A stretch of DNA of 64,000 nucleotides from Pseudomonas fluorescens Q2-87. GTDB taxonomy: Bacteria; Pseudomonadota; Gammaproteobacteria; Pseudomonadales; Pseudomonadaceae. Under the pieces are notes generated by a model. That model did no database searches, was not told where the DNA came from, and saw only the letters and a list, made by a program, of their open reading frames with translations. The translations under genes and the position numbers were made by a program. Of the stretch, positions 56,258 to 64,000 are shown piece after piece. Every line of letters starts with the position of its first letter. The stretch's first letter is position 1. Location of the stretch: assembly GCF_000281895.1 (NCBI RefSeq), contig NZ_CM001558.1, forward strand, positions 2,918,556 through 2,982,555. The letters are read 5' to 3'.

Positions 56258-58059
56258 AGGCGCTCTCCACTGATGTTGGGCAAGGGTGTCGCCTGCGTCA
56301 GACTGACCAGCGCGCTGTAGGGCGAAAGGGTGCCCCTCTGTTGCAACAGACCCATGAGCTGCGGCGGATGTTCGAAAAGAATGCGAACCTCTTCTGGCGC
56401 GCTGTGCTCGACAGGCTGGTCGCTGAGGTTCAGGTCAATGCGCAAGACGCTGCCGTTGCCTAGCCGCCAGCGTGCGCTGACGGCGCCGTGGCCCAACACG
56501 TCGGCGCCCAGGGCCTGTGCGCCCGGCACATGCGGGACGATTTCTTCGCGACGGATTTTCAGCAGCGTGCGATACAGCGTCTCGCAGGCCAGTTGTTCCG
56601 GTTGTTGTGCTTCGAGGTTCGGCCGTGAGGCGTCGAACGTGCCGGCCGCGTTGGGATCGGGAATCCGCTTGCGTTTTTCGGGATCGGCAAAGGCGCTGAA
56701 CGCCTTGAATTCGTTGCGCCGGCCTTCGCGGACCAACTCGGCCAATTCGCCGTGATGACTGGTGAAGAACAGAAATGGTTGTTGCGCCAACACTTCATCG
56801 CCCATGAACAACAGCGGAATCATCGGCGACAGCAACAACAGGGCCGTCGCCGCTTGCAGCGCCTGGGGCGGTGCCAGTTGATGCAGGCGTTCACCGAGGG
56901 CACGGTTGCCAATCTGGTCATGGTTCTGCAAGAACAACACGAAAGCGCTCGGCGGCAGGTGCCCGCTGGGTTCACCCCGTGACACACCGTGGCGGTTGGT
57001 ATGCCCCTGGAAGACGAACCCCTGGCTGAGGCAGCGCGCCAGTTTTTCCGTGGGCTGCTCGGCGTAGTCGGCGTAATAGGCGTCGGTCTCGCCCGTCAGC
57101 AGTACGTGCAGGGCGTTGTGGCCGTCGTCGTTCCATTGGGCGTCGTAGCCCTGTTCCAACAGGCTGGCCTGGTTATGTTCGTTTTCCACGGTAAGCCAGA
57201 CATGCCGGGCCGGGTCCACCTGTTCGCGCACCTTGGCCGCCAGTTCCTCGAGGAAGTCCGGGTCTTCAATTGCGTGCACCGCATCCAGGCGCAGACCGTC
57301 GAAGCGGTACTCCAACAGCCACATGAGTGCATTGTCGATGAAGAAATCCCGCACTTCGCGCCGACGGAAATCGATCGCCGCGCCCCATGGTGTGTGCTTG
57401 TCCTCTCGGAAGAACCCCTTGGCGTAGCGGTGCAGGTAGTTGCCGTCGGGGCCGAAGTGGTTGTAGACCACATCGACAATGACCGCCAGCCCATGGCCGT
57501 GGGCCGTGTCGATCAGATGCTTGAGCTGTTCGGGAGTGCCGTAGGAGGCTTGTGGTGCGTAGGGCAGGACGCCGTCATAACCCCAGTTTCGATCACCCGG
57601 AAACTGCGACAGCGGCATCAGCTCGATGGCGGTTACACCCAGCCCGGCCAAGTGCGCCAGGTGTTCTTCGACTCCGGCAAAACCGCCGAGGGCTCCCACG
57701 TGCAATTCGTAGATCACCGCTTCGTTCCAGGGGCGGCCGGCCCATTGGGTGTGTCGCCATTGATAGGCGTGAGGGTCGACAACCACGCTGTGACGGTCGA
57801 TGTCGCCGGCCTGGGCGCGTGAGGCCGGGTCCGGTACTTCCAGCTCGCCATCGATGTTGTAGCGATAGCGCGTGCCGGCGGGACATCGGGTCTGGATCAT
57901 GAACCAGCCGTCGGCTTGGGGCAGCAGGGGTATCGACTCGCCAGTGTCGAGTTCGACACTGACAAAAAAGGCATCCGGGGCCCAGAGGGCAAAACGCGTG
58001 TGCTCGGCGTCCAGCATGATCGCGCCGTGGGTCCATGTATCAGGCGTCCTTGACGTCAT
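56254..58059 (-). CDS. treZ: Malto-oligosyltrehalose trehalohydrolase TreZ
   Basis: 601 residues. N-terminal CBM48-like domain (FALWAPDAFFVSVELD), then GH13 motifs: DVVYNHFGPDGNY, GLRLDAVHAI, TVENEHN, LQNHDQIGN. It cuts trehalose from the end made by TreY. Starts 7 bp after the glgA stop and overlaps malQ at its 3' end. Confidence 0.95.
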   Translation of the reverse strand: MTSRTPDTWTHGAIMLDAEHTRFALWAPDAFFVSVELDTGESIPLLPQADGWFMIQTRCPAGTRYRYNIDGELEVPDPASRAQAGDIDRHSVVVDPHAYQWRHTQWAGRPWNEAVIYELHVGALGGFAGVEEHLAHLAGLGVTAIELMPLSQFPGDRNWGYDGVLPYAPQASYGTPEQLKHLIDTAHGHGLAVIVDVVYNHFGPDGNYLHRYAKGFFREDKHTPWGAAIDFRRREVRDFFIDNALMWLLEYRFDGLRLDAVHAIEDPDFLEELAAKVREQVDPARHVWLTVENEHNQASLLEQGYDAQWNDDGHNALHVLLTGETDAYYADYAEQPTEKLARCLSQGFVFQGHTNRHGVSRGEPSGHLPPSAFVLFLQNHDQIGNRALGERLHQLAPPQALQAATALLLLSPMIPLLFMGDEVLAQQPFLFFTSHHGELAELVREGRRNEFKAFSAFADPEKRKRIPDPNAAGTFDASRPNLEAQQPEQLACETLYRTLLKIRREEIVPHVPGAQALGADVLGHGAVSARWRLGNGSVLRIDLNLSDQPVEHSAPEEVRILFEHPPQLMGLLQQRGTLSPYSALVSLTQATPLPNISGERL

Positions 58060-58066
58060 TGTTACC

Positions 58067-59638
58067 TCATTGTCTGGCCGGTTTACCCAGGGATTTAGCC
58101 ACCAATTGCTCGTAGAGCTCTGCGTAGGGTTCCACTGCCTGGCACCAGTTGAACGGTGCCGACATCGCCCGGCAGCGCATGGCGTTGAGCAAATCGGGGA
58201 ACTCGAAGACCTTGAAGGCCCGGCTCAGCGCCTGCTTGTAGCTCTCTACGGTGGATTCGTCGAAAAGGAAGCCGGTGATGCCATCTTCGATCGTGTCTGC
58301 CAGCCCGCCGGTATTGCGCGCCACCGGCAGCGAACCGAAGCGTTGCGCGTACATCTGGCTCAAGCCGCAGGGCTCGTAACGTGATGGCATCAGCAGGAAA
58401 TCACTGCCGGCGAACATCCGCCGCGCGTCGGTTTCGTTGAAGCCGATGCGCACGCCGATACGTCCCGGGAAGCGCAGGGCCAGCTCGCGCATGGCTTGTT
58501 CTTCCTCCGGTTCGCCGCGACCGATAATGGCGATCTGGCCGCCCGATTCGACGATGAATTCGGAGACTGCTTCGGTCAGGTCCAGGCCTTTCTGCACGAC
58601 CAGGCGCGACACTACGGCGAACAGTGGGCCGGTGGAGTCGTCGAGCCCGAAGAGCTCGCGCACATGAGCCGCGTTGGCGGCCTTGCCCTCCCAGTCGCCG
58701 ATGGCAAATTGGCGGAGCAGGTGGCTATCGGTGGCGGAATCCCAGCTTTCGTCGATGCCGTTGGGAATGCCGCTGAGCAAGCCTTGCTGGGTCTTGGCCG
58801 CGAGGAAGCCATCAAGTCCGCAGCCAAACGCCGGGGTAGTGATTTCCTGGGCGTAGGTGGCGCTGACGGTTGTGATATGGCTGGAATAAGCCATCCCGGC
58901 CTTGAGGAATGACAGTTTGCCGTAGAACTCCATGCCTTCCTGCTGCAGCGCGTGCTCGGGGATGCCCAGCTCAGGGCAGCAGGCCAGGCTGACCACGCCC
59001 TGGTACGCCAGGTTGTGGATGGTGAAGAGCGTCGGGGTGCGTTGTCCGCGCCAATGCATGTAGGCCGGTGCCAGCCCGGCAGGCCAATCGTGAGCGTGGA
59101 CAAGGTCCGGGCACCAGTGGATCTGCGCGAGGTTGGCGGCGATATCCGCAGCGGCAAGGCCCAGGCGGGCGAAACGAATGTGATTATCGGGCCAGTCGCG
59201 ACCGTTGTTGGCGCCGTAGGGCGAGCCTTCGCGGGCGAAGAGTTCGGGGCAGATCAGCACGTAGATCACCAGGCCGTCGGCCATGTCCATGCGGCCGATC
59301 TTGCACGGCGGCAATGCGGCGTGGCCGCCCAGTTCGCCGATGATGTGGATCGGATTGCCGCTGTTCATCACCTGCGGATAACCGGGGATCAGTACCCGGA
59401 CATCATGCAGCCCGGCCATCGCCCGGGGCAGTGCTGCGGAAACGTCGCCCAGGCCACCGGTCTTTACCAGGTCGGCAATTTCCGATGTGACGAATAATAT
59501 TTTCTTGCGATTGGGATTCTGTCGGACGACGGGGAGCAGTGCCTTGCCGCCGGTGGCCAGCACCGGTGCCGTTGGCGATTCGGCCGCCGGCGGTAGTTGT
59601 GAACGGACCTGTTGTGGTTCTAAGGCAGCACTGATCAT
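58067..59638 (-). CDS. glgA: Glycogen synthase GlgA (GT5)
   Basis: 523 residues. The ADP-glucose-binding KTGGL is at about residue 59 and the C-terminal GT-B motif is YEPCGLSQMYAQRFGSLPVARNTGGLADT. An extra N-terminal segment of about 45 residues (Ala/Pro/Gln-rich) precedes the normal start of the fold (KKILFVTSEIADLVKTGGLGDV). It extends alpha-1,4-glucan from ADP-glucose, feeding the TreY-TreZ route. First gene of the glgA-treZ-malQ-treY operon; GGGAGA precedes the ATG. Confidence 0.95.
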   Translation of the reverse strand: MISAALEPQQVRSQLPPAAESPTAPVLATGGKALLPVVRQNPNRKKILFVTSEIADLVKTGGLGDVSAALPRAMAGLHDVRVLIPGYPQVMNSGNPIHIIGELGGHAALPPCKIGRMDMADGLVIYVLICPELFAREGSPYGANNGRDWPDNHIRFARLGLAAADIAANLAQIHWCPDLVHAHDWPAGLAPAYMHWRGQRTPTLFTIHNLAYQGVVSLACCPELGIPEHALQQEGMEFYGKLSFLKAGMAYSSHITTVSATYAQEITTPAFGCGLDGFLAAKTQQGLLSGIPNGIDESWDSATDSHLLRQFAIGDWEGKAANAAHVRELFGLDDSTGPLFAVVSRLVVQKGLDLTEAVSEFIVESGGQIAIIGRGEPEEEQAMRELALRFPGRIGVRIGFNETDARRMFAGSDFLLMPSRYEPCGLSQMYAQRFGSLPVARNTGGLADTIEDGITGFLFDESTVESYKQALSRAFKVFEFPDLLNAMRCRAMSAPFNWCQAVEPYAELYEQLVAKSLGKPARQ

Positions 59639-60265
59639 AAATATCTCCCATTTTCTCGATCTGTTTCCGGCTAGCGCCAGAGTGTTGTTTCATTGGCCAA
59701 ATCCTGCGGCCAGGCGCATGAGCGCAACACAAGGAAAGCAAAGCGCTGCCCTTGTGGCGAAGCGGATCAGCTGAAGGAGCTGTTGCAAGGGCCAGTGCAA
59801 GGACTGCACCAGCCTCTGTTGCCCTACCTCTAACCTGACCCGTCGCCGTTGCGAAAAGTTTCGACTTTTTTTCGTCTGGATGACCGGTCGGTTTTCCCCC
59901 CGGTTTGGCAGTCTAGGTCAGAACCTAGAGCGTTGCGGCGCGGTTCGTCGCATTGTCGGACAATCACGTTTTTTGTCGGCAATGTCTTACGCTTCAACGA
60001 GAAGATCGCACCGACGAAGTGCACATTCCTGCAACGTAACGGGTGTATGGGGAAAGACGATGTCTCATCGACGTGCGCGATGGAATGGCGCAACGCACCA
60101 TTGGGGGGCGGGATAAATACAGGCCATTTGATGGCCATTGGCTGCGCTGGAGAATGCTGTTTCTGTGGGAGCGGGCTTGCCCGCGAATGCGGTCTGTCAG
60201 TCAGATACTTACAAGCTGATACACCGTATTCGCGAGCAAGCCCGCTCCCACACAAGACGGTTCTG
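59639..60265. other. Long non-coding stretch upstream of glgA
   Basis: About 630 bp with no supported gene. The part next to glgA should hold the operon promoter. The middle (about 59830-60120) is lower in GC, with AT-rich tracts near 59855-59895 and 59970-60000. The last 100 bp are a REPIN. No riboswitch or small RNA was recognised. Confidence 0.6.
60165..60251. repeat. REPIN (two REP units in inverted orientation)
   Basis: GTGGGAGCGGGCTTGCCCGC at the left end and GCGAGCAAGCCCGCTCCCAC at the right end are inverse copies of one REP sequence. They flank about 45 bp. This is the standard REPIN arrangement of fluorescent pseudomonads, mobilised in trans by RAYT transposases. Confidence 0.88.
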
Positions 60266-61228
60266 TCAGCCCGCAGGCATTAGCAACCGAATCGGCTTGC
60301 CCGCCGCCCAGGCCTGGATGTCTTCGATCATCAGGGAATAGAACTGTCGATAGTTCTGCTGGCTGACGTAGCCCACATGAGGCGTGGCCAGGACATTGTC
60401 CAGCGTCCTGAATGGATGGTCGGCCGGCAAGGGCTCCTGGGCGAACACGTCCAGCGCGGCGGCGCCCAGGCGCTTGTGCTGGAGGGCATCGATCAGGGCC
60501 GCTTCGTCGACGATTGGCCCACGTGCGGTATTCACCAAGAGAGCATCAGGCTTCATCCAGCCCAGCGCCTGGGCATCGACCAGCCCACGAGTGCGCTCGC
60601 TGAGCACCAGATGGATCGACAGGATATCGGCCTGCTCGAACAGAGCCTGCTTGCTCACCTGCGTCACGCCCACGTCGGCCGCCCGTTCGGCAGTCAGGTT
60701 CTGGCTCCAGGCAATGACTCGCATGCCGAACACTTGGCCGAATTGCGCCACACGCGTGCCAATGCTACCCAGGCCAAGGACTCCCAACGTCTTGCCATGC
60801 AAGTCGCCACCCAGGCCTTGCTGCCAGGCTCCGGCGCGCAGCGCGTTGGCTTCCTGCACCAAGTGACGGGTCGAGGCCATGATCAGTGCCCAGGTCAGTT
60901 CGGGGGCGGCGTGCTTGTAGCTGTCGGTGCCGCATACCTGGATCCCCAGGTCGGCGGCAGCCTTGAGGTCCAGGGCGGCATTGCGCATGCCGCCGGTGAG
61001 CAAGAGCTTCAGGTTGGGCAGGCAGCGCAGCAGGCCCTCATCGAACACCGTGCGCTCACGCATCACACAGATCACCTCAAAACGCTGCAGACGCTCAGCG
61101 AGGGTGTCGCGGTCGGCGGGGTAGCCGTGAAGAAAAGTCACCTGGCCGATACTGTCCAGCACCGACCAATCCACCACGTCCCGCGCCACGTCCTGCCAAT
61201 CATCGATGACCGCTATTTGCACCGCCAT
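60266..61228 (-). CDS. D-2-hydroxyacid dehydrogenase family protein
   Basis: 320 residues. NAD-binding GLGSIGTRVAQFGQVFGM; catalytic Arg in VNTARGPIVDE, Glu in DVFAQEPLP, His in ATPHVGYVS, the complete Arg-Glu-His set. It reduces 2-keto acids to D-2-hydroxy acids or the reverse. The N-terminal IAVIDDWQDVARDVVDWSVL is typical of a Pseudomonas subgroup annotated as phosphoglycerate dehydrogenase-like; no ACT domain is present, so it is not SerA. 12 bp from the next upstream gene on the strand. Confidence 0.88.
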   Translation of the reverse strand: MAVQIAVIDDWQDVARDVVDWSVLDSIGQVTFLHGYPADRDTLAERLQRFEVICVMRERTVFDEGLLRCLPNLKLLLTGGMRNAALDLKAAADLGIQVCGTDSYKHAAPELTWALIMASTRHLVQEANALRAGAWQQGLGGDLHGKTLGVLGLGSIGTRVAQFGQVFGMRVIAWSQNLTAERAADVGVTQVSKQALFEQADILSIHLVLSERTRGLVDAQALGWMKPDALLVNTARGPIVDEAALIDALQHKRLGAAALDVFAQEPLPADHPFRTLDNVLATPHVGYVSQQNYRQFYSLMIEDIQAWAAGKPIRLLMPAG

Positions 61229-61239
61229 GGAACACCTCG

Positions 61240-62268
61240 TCAGGGAATGGGTTTGTCCAGCCAGCCCAGCAGTGCCTTGTGAAACCGCTCCGGCTCTTCC
61301 ATTTGCGGTGCATGCCCCAAGTTGGGGAACTCTACCAAGGTCGAGCGGGGGATCAGCTGGGCAACCTGCTTGCCCAAGACCTCATAGCGCCCTAGCTTGG
61401 CCTTCACCGCCGGCGGCGCGATGTCACTGCCGATGGCCGTCGTGTCGGAGGTGCCGATCATCAGCAGGGTTGGCACCGTCAGGTCCTTGAATTCGTAATA
61501 GACCGGCTGGGTGAAGATCATGTCGTAGATCAGCGCCGAGTTCCATGCCACTTGCGTATGGCCGGGGCCTTTGTTCAGGCCGGCGAGCATGTCCACCCAG
61601 CGTTCGAATTCCGGCTTCCAGCGGCCACTGTAGTAAGTGGTGCGCTCGTAATTGCGGATGCCGTCGGCGTTGAGCTTAAGCTCACGTTCGTACCATTGGT
61701 CCACGGTGCGATAAGGCACGCCAAGGGCTTTCCAGTCCTCCAGGCCAATGGGGTTGACCATCGCCAGGCGCTCGACCTGGTCGGGATACTGCAGCGCGTA
61801 ACGGGTGGCGAGCATGCCGCCGGTCGAGTGGCCGAGCACGATGCTTTTCTGTACGCCAAGGGCCTTGAGCAGCGCCTGCGTGTTACCTGCCAGCTGCTGG
61901 AAGCTGTACTGATAGTGGTCGGGCTTGCTCGATGTGCAGAAGCCGATCTGGTCCGCGGCGATCACCCGGTATCCAGCGTTACTGAGCGCCTTGATCGAGT
62001 CGCCCCAGGTGGCGGCGCAGAAGTTCTTGCCATGCATCAACACCACCGTGCGGCCATTGACCTTGCCTTGGGCCGGCACATCCATATAGCCCATCTGCAA
62101 GGACTCGCCCTGGGACTGGAAGGCGAAGTGCTTGAGGGTATAAGGGTATTCGAAACCTTCCAGTTGCGGGCCGTAGGCCGGGCCTTGCGGCTGGGCGGCC
62201 TGGGCGAGCAAGGGCAGGGCGGCGGTGAAAAACAGGCTGGGCAGCCAGCGGGTTTTGAAACGCGACAT
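61240..62268 (-). CDS. Exported alpha/beta-fold hydrolase
   Basis: 342 residues from ATG 62268 (AGGAGA upstream). Signal peptide about 1-25 (ends AQA). Nucleophile Ser in LGHSTGGMLATRYAL, oxyanion HG near VVLMHGKNF, and the catalytic His in PNLGHAPQMEEPERF. An unusual GKNFCAATWGDSIKALSNAGYRV cap is typical of this subfamily. A periplasmic esterase or lactonase role is possible; the substrate is unknown. It precedes the dehydrogenase by 11 bp, so the two are probably cotranscribed. Confidence 0.85.
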   Translation of the reverse strand: MSRFKTRWLPSLFFTAALPLLAQAAQPQGPAYGPQLEGFEYPYTLKHFAFQSQGESLQMGYMDVPAQGKVNGRTVVLMHGKNFCAATWGDSIKALSNAGYRVIAADQIGFCTSSKPDHYQYSFQQLAGNTQALLKALGVQKSIVLGHSTGGMLATRYALQYPDQVERLAMVNPIGLEDWKALGVPYRTVDQWYERELKLNADGIRNYERTTYYSGRWKPEFERWVDMLAGLNKGPGHTQVAWNSALIYDMIFTQPVYYEFKDLTVPTLLMIGTSDTTAIGSDIAPPAVKAKLGRYEVLGKQVAQLIPRSTLVEFPNLGHAPQMEEPERFHKALLGWLDKPIP

Positions 62269-62369
62269 GGTCAATCTCCTTGAAACAACCGGCCGATCCT
62301 CGAACGGCTCGATTATGGCGACATTAACCACAGGCAACCGAACGGCCCGAACGTTCAACCCATCGCCAC

Positions 62370-62816
62370 TCAGTGGGCCGGGTAATCGGCCACTACGGTC
62401 TGTGTCCCGTCTTTTTTCAGGCCGATCACTTGATACGCGTCACTCATGCCGTCCATTTCCATGCCGGGCGAACCCATGGGCATGCCGGGCGCAGCCACAC
62501 CGAGCAAGTCATCGCGTTTGCTCAAGGCCAGCACCTGGTCGGCCGGAACATGCCCTTCGACGAACTTGCCGTTGATCTCAGCGGTGTGGCAGGAGCGCAG
62601 GTTTGGTGCCACGCCCAGGCGTTGCTTGACCGAACTCATGTCGGCTTCAACGTGGTCGTTGACCTTGAAGCCATTTTCTTGCAGATGGGAAATCCACTTC
62701 TTGCAGCAGCCGCAATTGGCATCGCGGTGCACATCGATGGTGACCGGCTCGGCGGCCTGGGCCAGGGTGGTAATGAACAGGGCGCTCAGGGCGAGCAGAT
62801 GCAGGGGCTTGGCCAT
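62370..62816 (-). CDS. DUF411 metal-binding periplasmic protein
   Basis: 148 residues. Signal peptide about 1-21 (ends AQA). The DUF411 core VDVHRDANCGCCKKWISHLQENGF-like start contains the CGCC motif (Cys pair), followed by RSCHTAEI and VEGHVPADQVLAL. A Met-rich stretch (GMPMGSPGMEMDGM) near the C-terminus suggests copper binding. DUF411 proteins occur in copper-resistance contexts. No copper operon is nearby here. Confidence 0.88.
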   Translation of the reverse strand: MAKPLHLLALSALFITTLAQAAEPVTIDVHRDANCGCCKKWISHLQENGFKVNDHVEADMSSVKQRLGVAPNLRSCHTAEINGKFVEGHVPADQVLALSKRDDLLGVAAPGMPMGSPGMEMDGMSDAYQVIGLKKDGTQTVVADYPAH

Positions 62817-62957
62817 GGGGAAGTCTCATGTCGAACGGTTTGGAGGGAGGATAACAGAGTAGCGAGGGGCAGCTGACAGGCGGCTGAGGGGAAAATGACA
62901 GAGTTGTCAGGTTGCGGGCTGATAGCAGTGCCGGGGCGACACCGCTGCAAAAAGAGT

Positions 62958-62999
62958 CCTCTCTGTGGCTAGGAAGCAAGCTCCCTAGCCACAGAGAGG
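62958..62999 (-). terminator. Terminator of the chemotaxis receptor gene, long perfect stem
   Basis: CCTCTCTGTGGCTAGG (62958-62973) and its exact inverse (62984-62999) enclose a ten-base loop. On the minus strand CTCTTTTT follows. It starts 14 nt past the stop of the receptor gene. The GAGCTTGC loop region resembles a REP core. Confidence 0.8.
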
Positions 63000-63013
63000 G
63001 TCATGAGTCGTTA

Positions 63014-64000
63014 TCAGCGCACTTTGAACCGCCCCATGATGGCATTCACCCGGGTATTGGCTTCGAGCAACTGACGGGTATTGTTCTCGCTGGCGAGGCC
63101 GCTCTCCACCAGTTCCTCCACCATGTGACGGATCTGCACCATGCTGCGATTGATCTCTTCGGTCACCGCACTCTGCTGTTCGGCAGCGGTGGCGATCTGG
63201 GTGCTGAGGCTGTTGATCTGGCTGACGGAACCGGCCATTTCATCCAGGCCCGAGTTGACTCGCGAAGTGGCGTCAGCGGCCGACTGGCAGCTGGCCTGGG
63301 TGTTTTCCATGGCCGAGACCGACGAGCTCACGCCCTGGGTCAGGCGGCTCAACATTTCGTTGATTTCCGAGGTGCTGGCCTGGGTGCGGGCGGCGAGAGC
63401 ACGGACCTCGTCGGCCACCACGGCGAAACCGCGGCCCTGCTCGCCGGCCCGGGCGGCTTCGATGGCGGCGTTCAAGGCCAGCAGGTTGGTCTGGCCGGCA
63501 ATGGCGCCAATCACACCGAGAATCTCGGTAATGCGCTGGGCGTCCTGCTGCATGCTCTCGACCTTGCGGGTCGCGCTGGCCACTTCATCGATCAACGCGA
63601 CAACGCTGTTGGACGCCTCGCCGACCACCACGCGAGAGCGATCGGCATGTTCGTTGGCGCGCTGGGTGAACGCTGCGGTTTCAGCGGCATTCTGCGCCAC
63701 GCTTTCTGCCGTGGAGCTCATTTCGGTGATGGCTGTCACCGTCTGGTCGGTTTCCGAGGCGTGGCGCATCAGGATCTCGCTGGTGTGGGCCGAGGTCCGT
63801 TGCAGGTTGTCCAGGCTTGATGCCATGGCGCCGGTGGCTTGGGTGACCTCGCCAATCATGTTTTGCAGGTATTCGATGAAGCGGTTGACCGAATGACCGA
63901 TCGCACCCAGTTCGTCCTCGGCACGGATGGTGATGCGGCGGGTCAGGTCGGCATCGCCCGCGGACAATGCGTCGATGTTGCCCTTGAGGTTCTTCATACG
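63014..64000 (-). CDS. Methyl-accepting chemotaxis protein (partial, C-terminal part)
   Basis: 328 residues are visible; the gene continues past the right edge. They cover the end of a HAMP domain ([27 protein letters not shown]) and the whole signalling domain. The hairpin tip is [40 protein letters not shown] (in parts), the CheA/CheW binding site. Flanking coiled coils carry methylation-type Glu/Gln sites. The ligand-binding domain lies outside the window, so the attractant is unknown. No C-terminal NWETF pentapeptide is present. Confidence 0.95.
   Translation of the reverse strand, partial: RMKNLKGNIDALSAGDADLTRRITIRAEDELGAIGHSVNRFIEYLQNMIGEVTQATGAMASSLDNLQRTSAHTSEILMRHASETDQTVTAITEMSSTAESVAQNAAETAAFTQRANEHADRSRVVVGEASNSVVALIDEVASATRKVESMQQDAQRITEILGVIGAIAGQTNLLALNAAIEAARAGEQGRGFAVVADEVRALAARTQASTSEINEMLSRLTQGVSSSVSAMENTQASCQSAADATSRVNSGLDEMAGSVSQINSLSTQIATAAEQQSAVTEEINRSMVQIRHMVEELVESGLASENNTRQLLEANTRVNAIMGRFKVR

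Overview
The window is a 64 kb piece of a Pseudomonas chromosome, most likely from the P. fluorescens complex. The evidence is high GC, dense gene packing, a complete muxABC-opmB efflux operon, the glgA-treZ-malQ-treY block next to a DUF2934 gene and glgX, REP/REPIN elements of the GTGGGAGCGGGCTTG type, and tRNAs with encoded CCA. It has 52 supported protein genes (two cut by the window edges, one apparently frameshifted) and three tRNA genes. No prophage, CRISPR array or intact insertion sequence was found.

Layout. 1-3109: Amadori-compound (fructosamine) utilisation locus, with an amino-acid-type periplasmic binding protein (partial), a PfkB kinase and a FrlB-like SIS deglycase on the minus strand, and a divergent GntR/UTRA regulator. 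The gap between regulator and operon carries an array of TGGTMT half-sites. 3158-5283: TetR regulator divergent from an amidase-signature hydrolase, with three nested inverted repeats over the promoter. 5482-15551: ten same-strand, tightly spaced genes matching the P. aeruginosa phdA-pdtB-exbB2-exbD2-tonB-like locus. They encode a Phd/transposase-domain fusion, a TpsB/FhaC-type barrel, a lectin-like ExbB fusion, ExbD, a TonB-like protein, a porin, a coiled-coil protein, a YbjN protein, a PpiC isomerase and a LysR regulator. No TpsA exoprotein gene is present. 15699-18191: acetyltransferase, two hypothetical envelope or cytosolic proteins, thiol peroxidase. 18383-27471: muxA-muxB-muxC-opmB RND pump. 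27578-29974: dienoyl-CoA isomerase, nudC, TSUP permease. 30189-32194: Zn alcohol dehydrogenase coupled to a SRPBCC/DUF2892 protein.

32384-36752: tRNA-Cys and tRNA-Leu, each with its own promoter and terminator, then small Pseudomonas-specific genes, a NUDIX hydrolase and a lipoprotein polysaccharide deacetylase. 36815-40748: an orphan membrane histidine kinase with an unusual H-box, an SPFH protein, tRNA-Ser and a Bax inhibitor-1 family protein. 40938-47615: Lrp regulator, EamA exporter, GapN-like dehydrogenase, autotransporter, EEP phosphatase. 47706-59638: PIG-L hydrolase, then the alpha-glucan/trehalose genes glgX, DUF2934 (frameshifted), treY, malQ, treZ and glgA, all minus strand, with ATGA overlaps joining treZ, malQ and treY. 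60266-64000: D-2-hydroxyacid dehydrogenase, alpha/beta hydrolase, DUF411 protein and the C-terminal part of a chemotaxis receptor.

How it works together. The trehalose block should make alpha-1,4-glucan (GlgA), recycle maltodextrins (MalQ), debranch (GlgX) and convert chain ends to trehalose (TreY, TreZ), which fits osmotic or desiccation stress. The Pdt-like block looks like a proton-driven, TonB-energised envelope machine whose outer-membrane partner is an Omp85-type barrel rather than a plugged receptor. It is the most unusual system in the window because its expected secreted substrate is missing. PA numbers and family names quoted below are from memory, not from a search.
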